From Candidatus Marinarcus aquaticus (lineage in GTDB: Bacteria > Campylobacterota > Campylobacteria > Campylobacterales > Arcobacteraceae), in assembly GCF_004116335.1 (NCBI RefSeq), contig NZ_PDKN01000011.1, positions 1 through 64,000 of the forward strand: a stretch of DNA of 64,000 nucleotides, in the 5' to 3' direction. Under the pieces are notes generated by a model that saw only the letters and a program-made list of their open reading frames with translations, searched no databases and was not told the origin of the DNA. Position numbers and translations under genes: made by a program. Shown in pieces: positions 24,882-34,045 of this stretch; the first letter of the stretch is position 1; each line of letters begins with the position of its first letter.

Positions 24882-25127
24882 TTATTTACATTGTGAGAGT
24901 TCAATCATATTCTCATTTTTTTGTAGCAAACCTTTTCCGATGCCTTTTACTTTAAGAAGCTCCTCTTTACTTTTAAAACACTTATGTTCACTTCTGTATT
25001 GAACAATCATTTCAGTTTTCGCTGCACCAATACCTTTGAGTTGCATTAACTCTTCAGCACTTGCATTGTTAATATCCACTGCAAAAAGTGATGCACAAAA
25101 AAGCATCATTCCTAAAAGTAATTTCAT
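24882..25127 (-). CDS. ComEA-like helix-hairpin-helix DNA-binding protein, exported
   Basis: 81 residues. Signal peptide MKLLLGMMLFCASLFA, then VDINNASAEELMQLKGIGAAKTEMIVQYR and ELLKVKGIGKGLL, the two HhH hairpins of ComEA. It probably binds incoming DNA in the periplasm during transformation. One-domain periplasmic ComEA forms like this are common in Gram-negatives. AGGAG precedes the ATG. Confidence 0.88.
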   Translation of the reverse strand: MKLLLGMMLFCASLFAVDINNASAEELMQLKGIGAAKTEMIVQYRSEHKCFKSKEELLKVKGIGKGLLQKNENMIELSQCK

Positions 25128-25250
25128 GTTATCTCCTTAAAGTAAAATATCACATTATTGTGAATATTTGATTAATAGTCGCTTAAAAGTAATTAATTCT
25201 GTTATTTTATGGGAATGAAAAATGCATAGTAAATGAAAAAAAGAGAGATC

Positions 25251-25463
25251 ATGGCATTTAATCCCGATGAATTTTTTTCAACCATTACTGTAGGTGATAT
25301 TATCTCAAAATTTAAACATCTTAAAACAATTGATTTTAAGGAAGTGAGTTTGAACACAGAATTGATTAAACTCAATTATGAAGTGGTTTCTAAAGAGTAT
25401 ACAGATTTTGAATTCAGTGATATTGAACAATACGCAAGATTTGAAATTGATGAGATTGTTTAA
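25251..25463 (+). CDS. Small hypothetical protein
   Basis: 70 residues from the ATG at 25251, which follows AGAGAGA; an in-frame ATG at 25233 has no ribosome site. Acidic, no TM helix, predicted mixed helix/strand (FNPDEFFSTITVGDIISKFK). No family recognised. Its 3' end overlaps the convergent nucleoside transferase gene by 4 bp. Confidence 0.6.
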   Translation: MAFNPDEFFSTITVGDIISKFKHLKTIDFKEVSLNTELIKLNYEVVSKEYTDFEFSDIEQYARFEIDEIV

Positions 25464-25954
25464 TCTAAGAGTTTAAGACAATCTTCAAAGCTTCCAAATA
25501 CCATTTTATCCACACTGCAAGCAACCATAAGATTAATGGGGTAATCAAAATCTTCAATGACCATGTTATTTTTGTCCACGTAGGTATCATTGATCAGTTG
25601 CTTTTCCTCTTTTTTGAAAGTGTCCAAATAGCTTTTCTTTTCTTGCATGTAACCCAATACGTGTTTGCCTAAAGCTTTGGCGTATCCACACTCCCAAACC
25701 GTACCTGAGTCTGCCTCTTTGCCTCTAAAAGCATTGAGATTTGCAATGACAATATCTGCTTCATGAATGAGTTTGACATTGGCTTTGTAAATGTCGTGTG
25801 CAATTTTGTTTTTACTTTGACTAAAATCAACCACATTATCCAAAGGATACAAACCTTGGTATCCATACTTGTGGCATAATTGAGTGTAGTGTTGACCGAT
25901 TTGTATGGAGTCTTGTTTAAAGACATCAAATCCTGCTATGTATATCTTTTTCAT
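25460..25954 (-). CDS. Nucleoside 2-deoxyribosyltransferase
   Basis: 164 residues. KKIYIAGFDVF at the N-terminus, ANLNAFRGKEADSGTVWECGYAKALGK near 71-97, with the catalytic Glu at about 88. The enzyme exchanges the base on 2'-deoxyribonucleosides in salvage. Length and motifs fit the family. Single gene. Confidence 0.88.
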   Translation of the reverse strand: MKKIYIAGFDVFKQDSIQIGQHYTQLCHKYGYQGLYPLDNVVDFSQSKNKIAHDIYKANVKLIHEADIVIANLNAFRGKEADSGTVWECGYAKALGKHVLGYMQEKKSYLDTFKKEEKQLINDTYVDKNNMVIEDFDYPINLMVACSVDKMVFGSFEDCLKLLD

Positions 25955-26037
25955 GAAAACATTATACTTGAATTAATCTGATGAATTTATCTTTAAATAA
26001 GAAAGATAACCGTAAGATATGAAAAAAGGGGAGTATG

Positions 26038-26481
26038 ATGCATAAAATATTAAACTACATTCAAGTGAACAATAATATTGCAACTTCAGGACAACCCACA
26101 CCCAAACAGTTTGAAGAGATTGCCAATGCAAAGTATGAAATCGTTATTAATTTAGCGCTGAGTACCTCTTCAAATGCCATTAAAGATGAAGACAAAATTG
26201 TCAGTGAGTTGGGTATGACCTATATTCATATTCCTGTAGATTTTGAAGAGCCTTCAAAAGAGCACTTAAAACAGTTTTTACGAATACTTGCCAGTTTAGA
26301 TGAACGAAAAGTATGGATTCATTGTGCGTTGAATTATCGGGTCAGTGCCTTTATGTATGTTTTTCATAAATACATCTATCAAACTCCATTTGATGAGATT
26401 GATCTTACACTGCTTGAAGAGTGGTGTCCCAATACAAAATGGCAAGAACTCATGAAAATCACTCCAGATGAACTTGAGTAA
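26038..26481 (+). CDS. Tyrosine-phosphatase-like protein (DUF442-type fold)
   Basis: 147 residues from the second of two adjacent ATGs (26035, 26038); GGGGAG suits the second better. NIATSGQPTPKQFEEI near 14 and INLAL near 38 are typical of the DUF442/BLH phosphatase-like group. The P-loop reads HCALNYR, that is Cys-x4-Arg, one residue shorter than the canonical Cys-x5-Arg, so phosphatase activity is uncertain. Confidence 0.78.
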   Translation: MHKILNYIQVNNNIATSGQPTPKQFEEIANAKYEIVINLALSTSSNAIKDEDKIVSELGMTYIHIPVDFEEPSKEHLKQFLRILASLDERKVWIHCALNYRVSAFMYVFHKYIYQTPFDEIDLTLLEEWCPNTKWQELMKITPDELE

Positions 26482-26565
26482 AAGGGCACCTCTTACTAGA
26501 TGCCCATATACCACTTTTAGATTATTTTTGTTAAAATAACTCAATTTAATAATGATGGATTTTAA

Positions 26566-27681
26566 TTGGATTTAAATATACAAACACTTACCGCTAAATT
26601 TAATACTCCGTTACACTTAGAGAGCGGTCGAATTTTAGAAAGCTATAAAACCAGATATGAAACCTATGGGACACTCAATGAAGACAAAAGCAACGTGATT
26701 GTGATTTGTCATGCATTAAGTGGTTCACACCACGCTGCAGGTCGTTACCAAGATGAAGCCAAACCGGGATGGTGGGATAACTTTATAGGACCAGGGAAAA
26801 CAATAGATACTGAAAAATATTTTGTAATTTGCTCCAATAACTTGGGTTCTTGTTTTGGTTCAACCTCTCCTATGAGCATTGAACCACGTACAAATAAAGC
26901 CTACCGATTTAAATTTCCTGTATTGACGATTTCAGATGTGGTTAAAGCACAAATGCAACTCTATAAACATTTAGGTATAGAACATGTGAAAGCCGTGATT
27001 GGTGGTAGTATGGGTGGAATGCAAGCACTGTGTTACTCCATTGAGTATCCTACTTTTGCAGATACCTATATTGCGATGGCAACCACTGCTTATACACGAC
27101 CTTGGGCGATTGCTTTGAATAAAATTGCCATTGAAGCCATACGTCATGATCCTGCCTTTAAAAATGGGATGTATGAAAAAGGCGATTTAATTGCTGAATC
27201 ACTTCCGGGACTTGCCATTGGACGAATGGCAGGTCTGATTGCATATGTGGGACCAAACTCAATGAACAACAAGTTTGGACGAAATTATGCCCACACAGAT
27301 GGTTTGTATGAACTCTTTGGTCGATTTGAAGTAGAACGATATTTAGAATACAACGCATACAATTTTCCAAAGATTTTTGACCCCTTGTCATATCTTTATA
27401 TTTGTAAGACCATGAATATCTTTGATGCTTCACGAGGAAGTGATAAGCTTCCTGATTCTTTAGCAAATGTTCAAAGAAAGCTGCATCTGATTTCATTTTC
27501 TGATGATGTGTTGTTCTTCCCTGAAGAGATGGAAGAGATACGAGATATTATGATTGAACTGGGAAAAGAGGATTTAGTGACCTATAAAAAGATTGAGAGT
27601 GAACATGGACACGACTCCTTCTTAGTGGAAGTGGATAAATTCAGTGACCACGTAAAAGCAATTTTAAAGGAAATAGAGTGA
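26566..27681 (+). CDS. metX: Homoserine O-acetyltransferase MetX
   Basis: 371 residues from TTG at 26566 (GATGG about 7 nt upstream; ATGs just before are out of frame). Alpha/beta hydrolase fold with nucleophile Ser148 in GGSMGGMQAL, acid Asp near 313 (ISFSDDVLF) and His near 349 (EHGHDSF). CHALSGSHHAAG near 50 forms the oxyanion region. It makes O-acetylhomoserine for methionine synthesis. It shares one transcription unit with xseB, overlapping by 4 bp. Confidence 0.93.
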   Translation: MDLNIQTLTAKFNTPLHLESGRILESYKTRYETYGTLNEDKSNVIVICHALSGSHHAAGRYQDEAKPGWWDNFIGPGKTIDTEKYFVICSNNLGSCFGSTSPMSIEPRTNKAYRFKFPVLTISDVVKAQMQLYKHLGIEHVKAVIGGSMGGMQALCYSIEYPTFADTYIAMATTAYTRPWAIALNKIAIEAIRHDPAFKNGMYEKGDLIAESLPGLAIGRMAGLIAYVGPNSMNNKFGRNYAHTDGLYELFGRFEVERYLEYNAYNFPKIFDPLSYLYICKTMNIFDASRGSDKLPDSLANVQRKLHLISFSDDVLFFPEEMEEIRDIMIELGKEDLVTYKKIESEHGHDSFLVEVDKFSDHVKAILKEIE

Positions 27682-27884
27682 GTGATACCCCCGTAAATGA
27701 AGAAGAAGCAGTCAGTTTTGAGAAAAAATTGGAAAACTCAAAAGCATTGTTAAACAAACTCATTGACCCAGAAATTACTCTTTCAGACTCAGTTGAAGTT
27801 TACAAAGCGGGTATGAAAGAGTTAAGCGAAGCACAAAAACTTCTGGAAGAAGCTAAACTGGAGTTTGAAGAACTCAATAAATAA
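27678..27884 (+). CDS. xseB: Exodeoxyribonuclease VII small subunit
   Basis: 68 residues from GTG overlapping the metX stop. FEKKLENSKALLNKLIDPEITLSDSVEVYKAG matches XseB, a short helical hairpin that binds XseA. The large subunit gene is not in the window. The metX-xseB pairing is common in Campylobacterota. Confidence 0.88.
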   Translation: MSDTPVNEEEAVSFEKKLENSKALLNKLIDPEITLSDSVEVYKAGMKELSEAQKLLEEAKLEFEELNK

Positions 27885-27932
27885 ACCCAACTAAAATAGT
27901 TGGGTATTGTTTGATGCTTGTCAAACAATTTT
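27885..27932 (+). terminator. Tandem hairpins ending the metX-xseB unit
   Basis: Hairpin 1: ACCCAACTA / TAGTTGGGT (27885-27905, 3-nt loop). Hairpin 2: TTGTTTGA / TCAAACAA (27907-27928), followed by TTTT. Both stems are perfect. Confidence 0.82.
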
Positions 27933-28000
27933 AAAGAAATTCTGCTATTATTACAATACAAAACAATAAATAAACTCTACTTATTTAGTAAGGATTAAAA

Positions 28001-28681
28001 ATGAATGAAGCACATGAATATTTTAACAGACAAATTAAACTTTGGGGTGAAGCAACACAAGATTCATTGGCTTCAAAAAAGGTCGCCATCATAGGAAGTG
28101 GTGGTCTGGGGTGTTCTTTAGGGATTGCTTTGGGTGCCAGTGGAATTGGTGAATTTTCTTTTGTCGATTTTGATGAAGTGGGTGTACACAATATTCACCG
28201 TCAAATTGGTTTTAAAGTAGGAGATGATGGAAAGTATAAATCAGAAGTTTTAAAAGAGCTGGTTGAGTCTCGTTGTCCATATACAAAGGTGACCACTTAT
28301 ACTGAAGGTTTTGAAGATTTTGCCAAGCGGAATTTAGAGTTTGACCTAATCATTGATGCAACAGACAATCTTCCAACACGTGCAGCAATTAACGAGTACT
28401 GTATGAGTAAAAACCAACCTTGGATTTATGGAAGCGTGGAGGAGTTTCATGGACAAGTCTGCTTCTTTGAAGAGGCCTCATATGAAGCAGTTTTCCAAAT
28501 AAATGACAGAAAACCTAATGGAATTGCGTGTCCAATCGTGATGCACATTGCTTCACTTCAAGCCAATTTGGCCATAAGATATCTAACAGGATTGAGTGTT
28601 AAAAAAGATGTTTTATACTACATCTCTTTCAACGAAGAAGGCGAATACACTACAAAGAAATTTAACCTTCCTAAACAGTAA
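28001..28681 (+). CDS. ThiF/MoeB/HesA-family adenylyltransferase
   Basis: 226 residues. RQIKLWGEATQDSL at the start, the nucleotide loop IIGSGGLGCSLGIALGASGIG near 30-50, DFDEVGVHNIHRQIGF near 56, and DATDNLPTRAAIN near 116 (catalytic Asp). It adenylates the C-terminus of a small sulfur-carrier protein (ThiS/MoaD type). The zinc Cys pairs of full-length E1-like enzymes are not seen. ThiF or MoeB role cannot be settled from sequence. Confidence 0.82.
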   Translation: MNEAHEYFNRQIKLWGEATQDSLASKKVAIIGSGGLGCSLGIALGASGIGEFSFVDFDEVGVHNIHRQIGFKVGDDGKYKSEVLKELVESRCPYTKVTTYTEGFEDFAKRNLEFDLIIDATDNLPTRAAINEYCMSKNQPWIYGSVEEFHGQVCFFEEASYEAVFQINDRKPNGIACPIVMHIASLQANLAIRYLTGLSVKKDVLYYISFNEEGEYTTKKFNLPKQ

Positions 28682-28823
28682 GCCACCCTTTGGTGTCTTG
28701 CTTGAATGTAACGAAACACACTATAAAATCGAACTTCTTTTTAACCCCTTTAAATCTAACATTTTTTTAAGCACTTTTTGGATAAAATAATCAAATTTTT
28801 AAATACACAAACAGGGAAATTTA

Positions 28824-31800
28824 ATGCCAAAAAGAGAAGACATAAAATCTATTTTACTTATCGGTTCAGGGCCAATTGTCATTGGTCAAGCGTGTGAATT
28901 TGACTATTCAGGTACACAAGCAACAAAAACATTAAAAGAGCTTGGATACAGAGTTGTTCTGATCAATTCAAACCCAGCTACGATTATGACAGACCCAGAA
29001 TTTGCAGATAAAACATACATTGAACCTATCACAGAAGAGGTGGTAGCAAAAATAATTGAAAAAGAGAATATTGACGCAATTTTACCAACAATGGGTGGTC
29101 AAACTGCACTGAATGTTGCTACTTCTATGTATGATAAAGGGATGTTAAAAGATGTTAAGTTTTTAGGGGCAAATCCAGAAGCAATTAAAAAGGGTGAAGA
29201 CAGACATCTTTTTAATGAAGCAATGATTAAAATTGGTATGGACTTACCAAAGAGTAAAAATGCATATACGCTAGAAGAAGCAATTGAAGTTGCAAAAGAG
29301 ATTGGTTTTCCTGTAATCAGTCGAGCTTCATTTACACTTGCTGGTGGTGGGTCAGGTGTGGCTTACAATATGGAAGAGTTTAAAGCTTTGGCTGAAGCTG
29401 GAATTGACGCAAGTCCAATCAACGAAATTGAAATCATGGAATCAATGCTTGGTTGGAAAGAGTACGAGATGGAGGTTATCAGAGACCATAAAGATAACTG
29501 TATCATCGTATGTTCAATTGAGAACTTAGACCCAATGGGAGTACACACAGGTGATTCTATCACGATTGCACCTGCATTGACACTCACAGATAAAGAGTAT
29601 CAAGCCATGAGAAATGCTTCATTTGCAATTCTAAGAGAGATTGGTGTCGATACTGGGGGGTCAAACGTACAGTTTGCTATCAATCCTGAAACAGGTCGAA
29701 TGATTGTTATTGAGATGAATCCAAGAGTTTCAAGAAGTTCTGCATTGGCTTCTAAAGCGACGGGTTATCCTATTGCAAAAGTGGCGACACTTCTTGCAGT
29801 TGGGTTTACGTTAGATGAAATTACAAATGATATTACAGGAACTGCTGCATCATTTGAACCAGTGATTGACTACATCGTGACAAAAGTGCCTCGATTTACT
29901 TTTGAAAAATTCCCTAAAGCAGATTCAACCCTTTCAACTGGTATGAAATCAGTGGGTGAAGCCATGGCGATTGGTCGAACATTTAATGAATCAATTCAAA
30001 AAGCGCTGTGCTCTATGGAGACCGGACTGATTGGTTTTGACATGATTGAATCAGACTTAGACTTCATCAAAAAAGAAATCAGACGACCAAATGACTCTCG
30101 AATGTTATACGTAATGCAAGGTATGAGAGAGGGATTAACAAACGAAGAAATTTTTGAATTGTGTGCAATTGACCCATGGTTCTTAAGTAAATTCAGAGAA
30201 ATCTATGAGTTAGAGCAATCAATCACACCAGCACTTTTAAGTGATGCAAAAGCAATGAGAAACATCAAATCAAATGGTTTCTCGGATAAGATGATTGCAA
30301 AACTGCTTGGAAAATCTGAAGAGGATATTTATGAAGCACGAAAAGCATTGGGGGTTGATTTTGAATACAATGAAGTAGATACGTGTGCGGCTGAGTTTAA
30401 AGCATTAACTCCTTACCTTTACTCTACAACAAACATCTCTATCTTACCAGAAGTTAAAAAACCAGAGAGCGATGAGAAGAAAGTTCTTATCATCGGTGGT
30501 GGACCAAACAGAATTGGTCAAGGGATTGAGTTTGACTACTGTTGTGTACACGCCTCATTTGCTTTGAATGAAATGGGTGTAAAAACCATCATGTACAACT
30601 GTAACCCTGAAACAGTCTCAACCGATTATGATACATCCGATGTACTCTATTTTGAACCAATTGATTTTGAACACGTACGAAGTGTAGTAGAACAAGAGCA
30701 ACCAGATGGTGTTATTGTACACTTTGGTGGACAAACACCACTTAAACTAGCAAATGCTTTAACCGATGCGGGAGCTAAAATCATTGGTACGACTGCTGAA
30801 GTAATTGACTTAGCTGAAGACAGAGAAAAATTCTCAAGTTTTGTTACAAAAGCAGGGTTACTACAACCAGACAATGGAACAGCAGTTACTTTTGAACAAG
30901 CAGTGACCATTGCAGAAAAGATTGGTTACCCAGTACTTGTACGACCATCATTTGTTTTAGGTGGACGAGGTATGAAGATTGTTTACTCTACTGAAGAGTT
31001 GAAACAGTACATGGATGAAGCAGTATCGGTTTCAAATGATGCACCTGTACTTATTGACAAATTCCTTGATCGTGCAATCGAGCTTGATGTAGATTGTATT
31101 TGTGATGGGAAAGAGGTCTATATTGGTGGAATTATGCAACATATTGAAGAAGCAGGTGTTCACTCAGGTGACTCAGCTTGTTCATTGCCTCCTGTGTCTA
31201 TCTCTGATGAGTTAATCAAAGAGTTAGAAGAGAAAACAAAAGCGATGGCTTTAGGACTAGGTGTTGTTGGTTTAATGAACACACAATACGCAATTCATAA
31301 AGGGCAAATTTACTTAATTGAAGTAAACCCAAGAGCTTCACGAACAGTACCATTTGTTTCTAAAGCAACAGGAATGCCTTTAGCAAAAGTAGCCACTCGT
31401 GTTATGTGGGGTGAGCCTTTAAGAGAAGCGTTAGCAGTATATGACAAAAACATTGTGTTTGAAGAGAACGGAGTACTTAAACCACGATTGAAAAACCACG
31501 TTGCTGTTAAAGAAGCGGTTTTTCCATTTAATAAACTCAATGGTGCTGACCTTATTTTAAGTCCTGAAATGAAATCAACAGGTGAGGTTATGGGTATTGC
31601 AGATAACTTTGGTATTGCGTTTGCAAAATCTCAAAGTGCAGCTAAAAACAGTTTAGCTACTGAAGGTAAAGTATTTATCTCTTTATGTGATTTGGATAAA
31701 GAGTTTGCGCCAGTGATTGCAAGAGGATTGATTGAACAAGGATTAACTCTTGTTGCTACAGGTGGAACACATAAAATCATCAGTGACTCTGGTATTGAGT

Positions 31801-32066
31801 GTGAGAAAGTACTGAAAGTAAGTGAAGGTCGACCAAACATCATTGACCACTTAACCAACGGTGAAATTGCCATGGCAATCAATACCACAGATGAAAAAGA
31901 GCTCTCTAAAGATGACGGACGAGATATCAGAAGAACGGTTCTAAAAATGAACGTACCATACTTTACAACGGTTGCTGCAGCTTTACCAGCTGTTGAGGCA
32001 ATCAAAGAGATTAAAGCAGGTAACGCAAGCAATGTGAAGTCTATCCAAGACTTTTTAAATGACTGA
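28824..32066 (+). CDS. carB: Carbamoyl-phosphate synthase large subunit
   Basis: 1080 residues, normal length. Two homologous halves each begin with the ATP-binding pattern: [20 protein letters not shown] near 10 and [19 protein letters not shown] near 553. ATP-grasp loops are [15 protein letters not shown] and [15 protein letters not shown]. The C-terminal MGS-like regulatory domain (about 935-1080) has [11 protein letters not shown]. It makes carbamoyl phosphate for arginine and pyrimidines. carA is not adjacent. Overlaps the next gene at TGATG. Confidence 0.96.
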   Translation: MPKREDIKSILLIGSGPIVIGQACEFDYSGTQATKTLKELGYRVVLINSNPATIMTDPEFADKTYIEPITEEVVAKIIEKENIDAILPTMGGQTALNVATSMYDKGMLKDVKFLGANPEAIKKGEDRHLFNEAMIKIGMDLPKSKNAYTLEEAIEVAKEIGFPVISRASFTLAGGGSGVAYNMEEFKALAEAGIDASPINEIEIMESMLGWKEYEMEVIRDHKDNCIIVCSIENLDPMGVHTGDSITIAPALTLTDKEYQAMRNASFAILREIGVDTGGSNVQFAINPETGRMIVIEMNPRVSRSSALASKATGYPIAKVATLLAVGFTLDEITNDITGTAASFEPVIDYIVTKVPRFTFEKFPKADSTLSTGMKSVGEAMAIGRTFNESIQKALCSMETGLIGFDMIESDLDFIKKEIRRPNDSRMLYVMQGMREGLTNEEIFELCAIDPWFLSKFREIYELEQSITPALLSDAKAMRNIKSNGFSDKMIAKLLGKSEEDIYEARKALGVDFEYNEVDTCAAEFKALTPYLYSTTNISILPEVKKPESDEKKVLIIGGGPNRIGQGIEFDYCCVHASFALNEMGVKTIMYNCNPETVSTDYDTSDVLYFEPIDFEHVRSVVEQEQPDGVIVHFGGQTPLKLANALTDAGAKIIGTTAEVIDLAEDREKFSSFVTKAGLLQPDNGTAVTFEQAVTIAEKIGYPVLVRPSFVLGGRGMKIVYSTEELKQYMDEAVSVSNDAPVLIDKFLDRAIELDVDCICDGKEVYIGGIMQHIEEAGVHSGDSACSLPPVSISDELIKELEEKTKAMALGLGVVGLMNTQYAIHKGQIYLIEVNPRASRTVPFVSKATGMPLAKVATRVMWGEPLREALAVYDKNIVFEENGVLKPRLKNHVAVKEAVFPFNKLNGADLILSPEMKSTGEVMGIADNFGIAFAKSQSAAKNSLATEGKVFISLCDLDKEFAPVIARGLIEQGLTLVATGGTHKIISDSGIECEKVLKVSEGRPNIIDHLTNGEIAMAINTTDEKELSKDDGRDIRRTVLKMNVPYFTTVAAALPAVEAIKEIKAGNASNVKSIQDFLND

Positions 32067-32509
32067 TGGACTCAAAACAAGTCTATTTAGCTCAAACGGA
32101 TACAACGGTTGGTTTTTTATCACAAGATGATGAAAAGCTCAGCCGCATCAAACAACGTCCCACAACACAAAAAATTCTTCAAGTTGTGAACTCTTTTGCC
32201 ACATTAAACTTCCAAGTTCGCATTCCTAAGAAGTATCGTAAAATGGTTAGAAATGCAAAAAAGACAACATTTATTTATCCTAACGGTGAGTCTTACAGAG
32301 TTGTACCTTATACAAGTGCTCATCATGACTTTGTAAAAAAATTTAATGTCATATACTCCACTTCTGCCAACCGCACCTCTCATGCTTTTGAAAAAAGTTA
32401 TGCGCTAAAACATGCAAATATCATTGTTGAAGATAAAAATCAACTTTTTGAAACAAACTCTTCACAGATAATTAAGTTTTCTTGTAATAAAATAAAAAAG
32501 TTAAGATAA
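32066..32509 (+). CDS. Short Sua5/YciO/YrdC-family protein
   Basis: 147 residues, shorter than full YrdC (about 190) or Sua5. QVYLAQTDTTVGFLSQD, KQRPTTQKILQVVNSF, KTTFIYPNGESYRVV and YSTSANRTS match the YrdC fold around its nucleotide/RNA site. This compact form after carB is familiar in Campylobacterota. Whether it makes threonylcarbamoyl-AMP is unclear. Start codon overlaps the carB stop. Confidence 0.75.
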   Translation: MDSKQVYLAQTDTTVGFLSQDDEKLSRIKQRPTTQKILQVVNSFATLNFQVRIPKKYRKMVRNAKKTTFIYPNGESYRVVPYTSAHHDFVKKFNVIYSTSANRTSHAFEKSYALKHANIIVEDKNQLFETNSSQIIKFSCNKIKKLR

Positions 32510-32547
32510 AAATTATATTTTAATTAAATAATCTCATAGGGTATTCC

Positions 32548-33834
32548 ATGTTTTTAAACAGAAGACGAGAATTAGAGCAGTTAGAGGCAGACTACAAATT
32601 ACCAACTTCTACTTTGGTTTTTCTTTTTGGAAGAAAACAAGTGGGGAAAACCGCATTGATTAATGAGTATACAAAAAATAAAGATACCATTTATCTCTCT
32701 TGTATAGAGATTCTTTCCAAGCTTTTGTTTGAAAATTTTACAGCTATTATCAGTAAATATTTCAATAAAAATATGGCACAAACCGCTTCGTTCAGTACTT
32801 TTTTAGAAATTTTAAGCAGTTGTGATATCAAAAGAAAGACAGTCGTTGTTTTAGATAATTTTCAAAATTTAACAAAAATAGAAAAAGATGCTTTGGCCGT
32901 TTTATATAAAGTTTGGAATAAAAAACTGAAACAAAAAAACATACAACTGATCATCAGCACATCAATTAATTCAAGTTTGCCTGAAGACAGAAAAGTGTAT
33001 GAGAGTGCCAATGCTCAAATTGTTTTAAAATCACTTCATTTTACTGTGATTAAAGACATCATTAAAGATGTCTCTAAAAATGATTTGATGTATATTTATG
33101 CTTCGTTGGGTACAAATATAAAATACCTTCAACAATACAATATAAAAAAAGATTTTGTTCTGAATTTAAAAGAGATTTTTTTAAATCCCAACAGTGATAT
33201 TTTTCATGATGGTCTGAATATTGTGAAAAATGATCTAAGTGAGATAGGAACTTATTCTTCTATATTGTATGCCATTGCAAAAGGAAATTCTAAAATAGGA
33301 GATATTGCTTCATTTTTAGATGTAAAGTCATCATATTTGACACGATATTTACAAAAATTGGTTGATATGATGATCATTGCCAAACAAGTTCCAATCACAG
33401 ATGATCCTTCTAAAAGTAAATTTGGGCGTTATAGAATTGAAGACAACTATTTAAAGTTTTGGTTTGCCTATATTTATCCCAACATGTCTCAGCTTAATAA
33501 ACATGACACCTACAGTGTCTTAAATCAAATACGAACAACTTATAGTAAACAGATGGTTCATCCTGCATACAAAAACTATATTTTTGAGCTTATTAATAAT
33601 GCGCCAGAACAGTTTTTAAGTTTTACTCCAATAAAGATTGGTCGATGGTGGAACAACAAAGACAAAGAGATTGATATTGTTGCATATAATAACAGTGAGA
33701 TTACGTTTATTGATTGTAAATGGAGAACAAAAGAGACGGCTTCTCAATCGTATGAAATCTTAAAACAAAAATCCAGACTTTTTGATACAGTATTAAATAA
33801 AAATTTTATAATCTTTTCTAAAACAGCTCATTAA
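32548..33834 (+). CDS. Archaeal-type ATPase with DUF234 nuclease-like C-terminus
   Basis: 428 residues. FLNRRRELEQLEADYK at the start and Walker A FGRKQVGKTALINEY near 27, Walker B TVVVLDNFQNL near 100. From about 225 a winged-helix segment (IGDIASFLDVKSSYLTRYLQKL), then DUF234 with EIDIVAYNNSEITFIDCKWR near 377, which fits a PD-(D/E)xK core. The family is widespread in archaea and anaerobes, often mobile, without firm function. It has AGGG upstream of the start. Confidence 0.82.
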   Translation: MFLNRRRELEQLEADYKLPTSTLVFLFGRKQVGKTALINEYTKNKDTIYLSCIEILSKLLFENFTAIISKYFNKNMAQTASFSTFLEILSSCDIKRKTVVVLDNFQNLTKIEKDALAVLYKVWNKKLKQKNIQLIISTSINSSLPEDRKVYESANAQIVLKSLHFTVIKDIIKDVSKNDLMYIYASLGTNIKYLQQYNIKKDFVLNLKEIFLNPNSDIFHDGLNIVKNDLSEIGTYSSILYAIAKGNSKIGDIASFLDVKSSYLTRYLQKLVDMMIIAKQVPITDDPSKSKFGRYRIEDNYLKFWFAYIYPNMSQLNKHDTYSVLNQIRTTYSKQMVHPAYKNYIFELINNAPEQFLSFTPIKIGRWWNNKDKEIDIVAYNNSEITFIDCKWRTKETASQSYEILKQKSRLFDTVLNKNFIIFSKTAH

Positions 33835-34045
33835 TTCTAAGAAATTCCTATGCCACATGTTTTGTACATGTGGTAAACTCCCAATAATCCATGTTTTGTA
33901 TAACAGTTTTAATTATGTTTGTTTACATAATAAATAACGTTTTTTTTATAAATTTCTTTTTTGTGACCACCAAATTAAGTTTGAGCTAACACTACCTGAC
34001 ATAAAATTAATATAGAGAAGATTAACTTTACATTAAGGAAAGAAG

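Noticed and set aside
29363-32032. Minus-strand ORFs inside carB, up to 133 codons
   Set aside because: They lie fully within a strongly conserved gene and show no motif.
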